Origin: Tigriopus japonicus
Taxonomy: Eukaryota; Arthropoda; Copepoda; Harpacticoida; Harpacticidae
Assembly: GCA_010645155.1 (NCBI GenBank)
Contig: CM021318.1
Span: 8,795,550 to 8,859,549, forward strand
Direction of reading: 5' to 3'
Length of the DNA: 64,000 nucleotides
In this document: piece by piece, positions 57,501 through 64,000 of the stretch
How positions within the stretch are numbered: the stretch's first letter is position 1
Layout: each line of letters starts with the position of its first letter
Position numbers and translations under genes: made by a program
The notes under the pieces: model-generated
Database searches by the model: none
Told to the model about the DNA's origin: nothing
What the model saw: the letters and a program-made list of their open reading frames with translations, nothing else

Positions 57501-60500
57501 GCCCAAGCACTGATCATATATGACATCTGGAAGGCAAATCATAACATGATAGGGCTGTTAAGACGACTCGATTCCATAGGTATTCAAACTTACTTGCGGA
57601 TCGTCGTCGGACATCTCTTCGGTGCCTCCTTTCTGTGTTTTGAGCAACATTTCCATGACTTCGCCCGCATCCGACATGAACTTTTCGCCCCCTACAGCCA
57701 AACCAATCAAGGAAATGCACTCGATGGTTTTGCCCCTGAGGAGTCGGAGCTCTTGGGTGTTGGCATTCTGGATGATATATTTCAAGCACGGCACAAATCG
57801 GTCGTAGTAGGCCACAAATTTCTCTTCAGCCGTGTCCGCCACAGACGCAATCGTGGTCACAATCTGTTCCAACACCAGCTTATTGCCCTTTTCCACAAGC
57901 TCCTTGAATTTGGAGCTCAGGATACTTTCCAGTTTGCAGATGATGCCCTCCAAGTAGGGAGCCAAAATGGCCTTGGGACAATCTTCACTGAAGTTGACCA
58001 AGGCAGCGCCTACATAAGCAATCAACATTTTTAAGTATGATCCAGTTCTGTCATGAATATAATAAAAAAATCCCCCAACTTACCCGCATGAGCTTGAACA
58101 CGGGGATTGGCATGGTCATCCATCAGATGAAGGAGTCCAGGGATGACTTTATCGTGGAACTTCTTTTCGAACACTGGGGCAAAGTCGGTCGACATTTGTC
58201 CGATGGCATTACAGGCGGCAAATCGAACCCTCGGGTGCTAAAATAATTCAATCCATGTGAAAATAATCAAAGTTTTAACTAGTCAAAAACAGTTCTCGAC
58301 CAAGAGTCTGGATTTAACCAAGAAGCACTGGAATCGTGGAGTGGGAGGCTAGCAATGAGAATAATGATTTCCAGTAAAAACAATTCAATTACGTTCTTCT
58401 GCAAATGAGACCTTGAATATGTTGACAAGAATACGTATTTCAATTTTCAGCTCAATCGAACGTCGGAGTCAAAAGTTATGCTCACTCAAAGTTCAGTGCA
58501 AATCCTACCGAGAATGAATGAACTTGCCCTTTTGCGGTAATCGTTTTACCACAAAAGGTCGAGTTCATTCATTCTATGCTCTCTTTAGTACATAAGTTTG
58601 AAAAGGCATAACTTTTCACTCCGGCATTCGATTGGGCTGAAATTTGAAATACGTGTTCTTCTCAATGCAAGCCAGTTTCATTTGCAGAAGAACGCAAATG
58701 GTTTGTTTCTGCTTGAAATCATAATTTTCATTGCTAGCCTCCCACTCCATGATTTCTGTGCTTCTTGATTTAACCGACAGGGTCGATTCTTTCTTTTAGG
58801 ATGTTTTTGTCCACCATTGTCTTACTTTTCTTAAATAACGTCATCTCAATCATTCAATCAATCTATTGTTATTAACTCTCTTTTGCGAACTTCAAGTAAC
58901 GTCAAATCATCTATCTATTAGCTGTGATGGGATCCTTTTCTATATTAGGGAAGTAAGAGTCCCAAATGGAGATGCCATCCCTGCTTTACTGTATAAGCCA
59001 AACTCGAAAAATGGTGGTAAACGCTACCGGGCAAGTAGATTGTGGGCGAATTCGGGACTTACCGGATCGTTGATGAAATTCATGACCCCTTCCATGATTT
59101 GCGGCAGGAACGATTCCATCTGCTTATGACAGCCTTCTCCAGCTGCAGATATGGCCATAAGGGCGGCATGTCGGAATTTCCAATCTGCTTGCGACAACAT
59201 TTGCGGCGTATTTTGCAAGATGTGCGGAAACACGGTTTTCCCTCCCAATCCGCATGAAAGGCGATCCAGAGCCGATTCAGCTACAACGGCATTGCTATCA
59301 TTGTCATCATCGGCTAACTCATCGCTCGTGGCCCAATCATCTTCCTCTTCGACTTCGGTCATCATGTGGAGGGTAGCTTGAATGGCATGAGCCAAATGCT
59401 CGCCGGCCACTTTTCGAACCATGGCCGGAGCCGTTTCGGCCAAAGTGACGATGATTTCAAGAGCCAGATGGCGCCAAGAGTCCATAGAATCTTTGTCGGC
59501 GTAAATTTTGATGCAAGCCACGAAAAGTTGCTCTAATTGAGGCCGGAGGTACTTTGGACAAGATTCGGCCAAGTCAATAAGGGACTTTAAGGCGGATTCA
59601 TCGTCACCTTTCTCCACTGATTCCATGGTAACCTACAATACAATATCAGTCGGTGTGAAGAGAAGTAAATAAGGCCATAAGATGATCAGACAAATTTGCA
59701 TTACTTACGGTTAGAATGGGCAACAGAAGATCGCCGTAGTTCTTTTGCAGGGTGGACTCTTTCTCATGGAGCAATAAGTAATTAATAGCGGCTTTGACGG
59801 CGGCGAATCGGACGTCAAAACTGGATTGATCCGTCAAACTCGAGGCCAGCATTTGTTTGATGACATCCAAATATTGGGTTTCTTGATTGCCGAACACCGT
59901 AGGTACCGTACTAAAAACGAAAGTAGCATCTGTTACAATCACACGGCTTCTACTAAGTTACATTTTTTTTTCATACCTGAAAAGATGGAGAGCCACTTCT
60001 TTGAGTTCGGGATTGGGTGAGCTAGCCAAATCGAAGAGGAACTTGAGAAACTCGGGCCAGAGGTTGTTGCCGTCGTCGTCCATGAGATTGCGAGCCACTT
60101 CGGCCACAAGATCGGCCATTTTTTTGCGCACAGTCTTGTTGGGTTCCTCGGGCAAGGCCATGAGGAGATTCTGTTTGAATTGAGCTTGTTGGTCGGGCGC
60201 TAATTTGGGATAGAACTCCTCAAAGTCGGTGGAAATGAGACGGCGCAACATGACGGCGGCCAATTGACGGCCTTCTTCACCCACGGATTGACCTTCCGTG
60301 GTCAAGGCCGAAAACAGCATGGTCACCTTTTGCGCGATGGCCAACGTCTCGTAATTTTGCTACAAGAAACACATGAACACTTCATGAACCTGCTCCCGTC
60401 AAATATGGATGCAAGATATTATTTGAGAACCTCTTGAATTAAGGATATTGATAGACATCGTTTCAGTTAATGCGCCTTTCGGTTGGAAAAGAAACCTCGA

Positions 60501-61318
60501 TGTATCAATTATGACGCTCCGCAAAGTTTTACTTTGTCTGGACTGATCTTGAATTTTAACATTCACTCTCGCTAGAAAAGGGTAGGCAACGGGTGGGCCG
60601 CGGCCCACATGTGGGCCCAAGGGTGGTCGTTGTTGGGGCACCGGAGCTATGGAGAAAGTCCAAAATAGTGGGCCCACGAGACATTCATAGTACTGTAGTC
60701 GTGGGCCCAAAGCTCTTTGAACGTTAATGTGTGGGCCCCTGACAACATTTAATCAAATTTGGGGGTCTTGACCCAAAAGTTGTGGCCGACCCCTACTCTA
60801 GAATAATCCAACTCATAGTGGGCGGGATTTTTCAATAAATCTATGCGTGTTTCTAATTTTTGTGTTTCTGAAATCGCGCATCTGAGGATTGGATTTAGCG
60901 AGTTCTTGGTCATCGACTACCCTATCTTATGCATAGTGTCCGTCTTTTCTTCCCGTAAGAGAACATCAAGAGTGGCCTACGATATTCTCAGGTCAAAACT
61001 CGGTCTTCGAGGACCAAAAATACCGTCTCCATTCCAGAGATGCCTTTTCATCATGCCCATGCTCATCAAAATTGAATCGATTTTAAAGCGTTTGGCTTCA
61101 GAGCCTCTTTCTCTATTTCCTTCCGAGTTTCCCCGCGTCCTAATCTGAGCATAATCTTATGCAATCAGTCAACGGGTTCGCCATTCTCGAGCTCGGTTAG
61201 GCCCAACAAATTCTTCAATGATTACCTCAGCTTGGGATCGGATAGCATTTTCGGTGGACATCAAAGCCCGCAGTAAGGCGGCCGTGCCCCCTTGGGCCGT
61301 AGCGTCACCCGCACTCAT
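54585..61318 (-). CDS. IPO5: Importin-5 (karyopherin beta-3, RanBP5)
   Basis: Eleven exons: 61318-61226, 60359-59977, 59910-59709, 59632-59063, 58237-58084, 58009-57594, 57526-57304, 57237-56993, 56699-56349, 56277-55687 and 54677-54585. Phases agree throughout and give 1106 residues, against about 1097 in human. The protein is a stack of HEAT repeats. Diagnostic matches to human IPO5 include [90 protein letters not shown] and [13 protein letters not shown]. It carries cargo such as ribosomal proteins and histones through the nuclear pore and releases it on RanGTP binding. The acidic DDD/EEE loops near the middle and after residue 820 are family features. Introns hold at least three inverted-repeat elements. 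The final exon (30 residues) is the least conserved part. Confidence 0.95.
54937..54966. repeat. Perfect short hairpin in the last IPO5 intron
   Basis: GGCGATCA and TGATCGCC are complementary, with inner CTAG pairs and a small loop. The spot is probably a transposon-end or stem-loop remnant; no function is assigned. Confidence 0.5.
55188..55498. mobile_element. hAT-like MITE in the last IPO5 intron, 311 bp
   Basis: Ends are TAGTGATGGACCGAAAGGAC on the left and, reverse-complemented, TAGTGATGGACTGAAAGAGC on the right. The interior repeats CCGAAAC/GTTTCGG words. The ends resemble hAT-family terminal repeats. The flanking 8 bp (TTTACTAA and ACTGTTAT) do not form a clear duplication. Confidence 0.55.
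58320..58766. mobile_element. 447-bp fold-back element in an IPO5 intron
   Basis: The sequence is almost symmetrical about 58543: AAGAAGCAC at 58320 mirrors GTGCTTCTT ending at 58766, GGAGTGGGAGGCTAGCAATG mirrors its complement near 58725-58745, and GGTAA/TTACC flank a 5-nt central loop. Matching positions stay in register, so arm indels are few. It lies between exons 4 and 5 (58238-59062), which is transcribed. RNA from here would fold into an approximately 220-bp hairpin. Confidence 0.8.
60580..60795. mobile_element. hAT-like relic in IPO5 intron 1
   Basis: The left side reads GGTAGGCAACGGGTGGGCCG and the right end, reverse-complemented, AGTAGGGGTCGGCCACAAC. The inside repeats GTGGGCCC in both orientations (for example GCGGCCCACATGTGGGCCC). 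The GGGGTCGGC end and GGGCCGCGGCCC interior recall widespread hAT elements. It is short and noncoding. Confidence 0.5.
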
Positions 61319-61329
61319 CGCGCCTGTCT

Positions 61330-64000
61330 GTTCAACGGACTGTTCCACGGACCAAGGGATTCACCGATCACTCAATCACGCCTCAGTCAGAAGCGGCCAG
61401 GCGAACAAACGGTCCCGTTGGGATTGTCGAGATGAGAAGCCGTAGTGCTCGTACACGCACACACTCTACGGGTGATTCAAGAGAGTGAGAGAGGAGGAGA
61501 GAGAGACTGGAGCCACGCGTTTTGGCCGTGGTGAACAGCGTGCGTGAAAATCGTCCACGTGAATGTGAGGAATGGGGCGGCTGCTACTGGTCACACTTCG
61601 ACCATGTCTGGCTCAGGCTGTTATTGCCCGGGTTGGGTGATTTGTCCGCGCTTGCTCCTGGTCACGCGGAAGGGGCACGAGGATGAGTCACGCCCGGAAT
61701 AGGCCTAGGCTCAGGGTTGCCAGCTCAAACTTGCACGGGCCAGAATGATGAGAAAGTATGGAAAAGGTGCGGGATATTATTATTGTGAAGAAAGAAAGTA
61801 GGGTTTTGGGCCCTCGCGTTGTTTCCGGTGCAAGATAAACACAATTAAGAATAGTCCGAATTTGGAGCGGGGTTAGTCCGATTCCTTTACGTTGGCGGAA
61901 GACTCGTTCAAGGAGAACTTCTCGGACAACCGAATTAATCAACCATTAATTGTAAGACATTGAAATGAAATCCTTCCGTTTTGCCAGTTTTCCCGATGAT
62001 TTCAGCCGGGCCCATGGGTACCAAACAAAGTCCCACGTGAAAGTGAATTGAAATAATTTTAACTGATTCAAAATTAATCGATCGACTAAATTTTGACTGA
62101 ACCGTGATATATCTGTCAACACATGTAAAAATATCTAAATTTGCTGTTACTGTAAAAAACGTTAATTTTAAGTACTTTAGCAGGGTCAAGTCGATTCGTT
62201 TGTGGAGTATGTGAATTGTTCACTGGTTTTGCATTTTGTCGAAAAAATCCCGCTTAAAATTCATGTCAGCTCTTGAAATGGACATATAGCAAAGTATAAA
62301 TTCACTAATGGCTATTTACTTTTGTCATATTTGGCAACGCTGAATATTAAGCCCAATCTAGGCCCTTGGGCAGCACCAATCCAGGGCCTGCCAAGGTTAG
62401 CTAAAACAGGAACCTCTCACCACAGGACGCGAACTTCAGCTGTCGCGTAGCCCAATGGGGCCCTTAAAACGGTGCGGCTCTGCGGTGAATTTGAACGAAA
62501 TTGCCAAAAACGATAGAAATAGGTGTTTGATAGCAAAAATCGCTTCAGAACATTGTTGCAGCATTAGATAGCGCTCCTTTTACTACCATTCATTTTTATA
62601 ATGCTGCTTTCTGTTCTCGGGAATTAGTCAAAACTGAGCTCCTTCAGACCAATATCTCGCACAAAATGGAGAATGGATCTCGAATAAATGCATATGTAAC
62701 TTAAATATAATAATACCAACTTCAGACAACGAGTTCAGTTATACTTCGATCAAGTTTCATGAAGATTGAGCGTCCTTTTAGAAAACTGTGGCCATGTTAT
62801 TAACAATGAAACTAACAGCCACAGTATCCACACTCTTCCCCATAAAAACATCATTTTTAATCAGCATTTTATCATCTGAAATCCTTGAAATCCATTAGAT
62901 GCCAAATATCAACATTTTGATCAGCCAAACCGAGGGGAAGCACGAGATTAAACAAAGTTTTTTGTCAACTAATAGTTGAGTTGTTGATGATTCCCTCACG
63001 CTGATTATTCATCCAGAATGCAGTGAAGAACAGATCACTCTCATGGAGCACTGTATTCTTCGCTTTGATGGTGTTGTTTGGTACTTATAATCTGAAACCA
63101 TTGGTATTTCAGGATAAGTTGAATAGGGTTGATAATGAGTGGTGAACGTGATTTACCCAAGAGTGGGTTGCATTTAATTATCTCTAAGAGACAGAAACAC
63201 AAACTAGAATGATGTCTAGACAATTTGTTCGCTGATTTAGTATAAATTATTGAATATTGAGTCCATAACACTTCCCTATCGTTCACTCCGGAGGGCCTCA
63301 TTGGGCTCTCAAAAACAACAACAAACAGCTGTCTTCGCATCCTCTTCTGTAAGTATATCCATGGCTAAAAAGGTCAGTGGCCTAAACCGTAAAGAGATCG
63401 GGGTTAAATTTCATGGCCAACTACAGAGGAACCCTGGACCGTCTTTGAGGTGGGACTGGGCGGATATTTCCAGAAATTGTCAAGTAGGATCTAGGAAGTA
63501 TGATTCGGGCAGAAAATTGGGCGGGAAAAATGCGCGTGACCAGCCATGTTGACATTGTTCCGCCCCAATATTGCGCCACGGTGCTCAATCACGACATTTG
63601 TAAAATTAAGATGAAAGGCCACTGTGCGGACAATAAGCCCTGCCACACACATTCTTAGTCGAGGCTTTGAGGTCGAAACTTGAGCTCTCTTAATCGTTAA
63701 GGCATGCCTATGGGAAACATAATACATTACCGACATTACAGACCCCTGCGTAATTCTTTGCCCTGTTTGTGGCGGGAAATCCGTTTTTGTGCACCTCAGA
63801 CGTTGCTTAGTTCAGCTCAAAGTCTCGTCAAGTGATATTTTATAAAAGAACTCATGTCACGTAATACTCATGTCAATCATCATTTAGAAAGTCATTGGCG
63901 CTAAAACCTGACAACCCGTATTTGTTAATATTTACTGACAAGTTATAAAAAAATATCTGACCCAACTACAAATTTTTTGCTCCTAAATGAAAGATTTGAA
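61330..64000. other. Region upstream of IPO5, no recognised gene
   Basis: The first few hundred bases should contain the IPO5 promoter and 5' UTR; there is a (GAGA)n tract at about 61485-61510. The remainder is AT-rich with no protein family visible. At about 63250-63348 a stretch with an open frame (MNIESITLPYRSLRRASLGS and so on) ends at a perfect donor TCT|GTAAGTAT, which could be the first exon of a + strand gene lying to the right. Confidence 0.4.

Overview
The window is animal nuclear DNA with spliced genes. Coding exons are interrupted by canonical GT-AG introns, many of only about 58-67 nt, and separated by AT-rich intergenic DNA full of small inverted-repeat elements and tRNA-derived repeats. 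The gene set (flippase, neuronal calcium sensor, CPSF6, cytoplasmic exosome nuclease DIS3L, RPL38, eIF3J, two-pore K+ channel, importin-5) is bilaterian. Compact introns and protein style suggest an arthropod, perhaps a crustacean such as a copepod; no ribosomal or mitochondrial marker is present to confirm this.

Layout: 370-1914 (+) holds the last three exons of an ATP8B-type P4-ATPase that enters from the left edge. 2.5-13.4 kb is intergenic, with repeats, tRNA-like sequences and one possible untranslated first exon. 13.46-34.46 kb (+) is one long gene for a KChIP-like EF-hand protein, eight coding exons whose phases all agree, with a 12.3-kb first intron loaded with inverted-repeat elements. 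36.1-37.8 kb (-) is CPSF6 with an uninterrupted reading frame, plus apparent extra downstream exons. 38.1-41.6 kb is repeats, including a LINE reverse-transcriptase relic.

The right half is gene-dense: a BTB-PHD protein (41.6-43.4 kb, +) converges on DIS3L (43.6-46.75 kb, -). RPL38 (46.9-47.8 kb, -) lies directly upstream of DIS3L on the same strand. After a 2-kb gap come eIF3J (49.9-51.6 kb, +), converging on a K2P potassium channel (51.8-53.9 kb, -), then importin-5 (54.6-61.3 kb, -), directly upstream of the channel gene. The last 2.7 kb has no recognised gene, apart from a candidate first exon near 63.3 kb.

The most interesting signal is in two same-strand pairs, RPL38 to DIS3L and IPO5 to K2P. 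In each, the upstream gene's AATAAA is followed about 75-150 nt later by a 3' splice acceptor just before the downstream start codon, with little room for a promoter. That is the layout of spliced-leader trans-spliced operons. It is an inference that RNA data could confirm or refute. Other notable items are possible alternative or NMD-linked 3' exons of CPSF6, a 447-bp near-symmetrical fold-back element inside an IPO5 intron, and a BTB-PHD protein with irregular zinc-ligand spacing.
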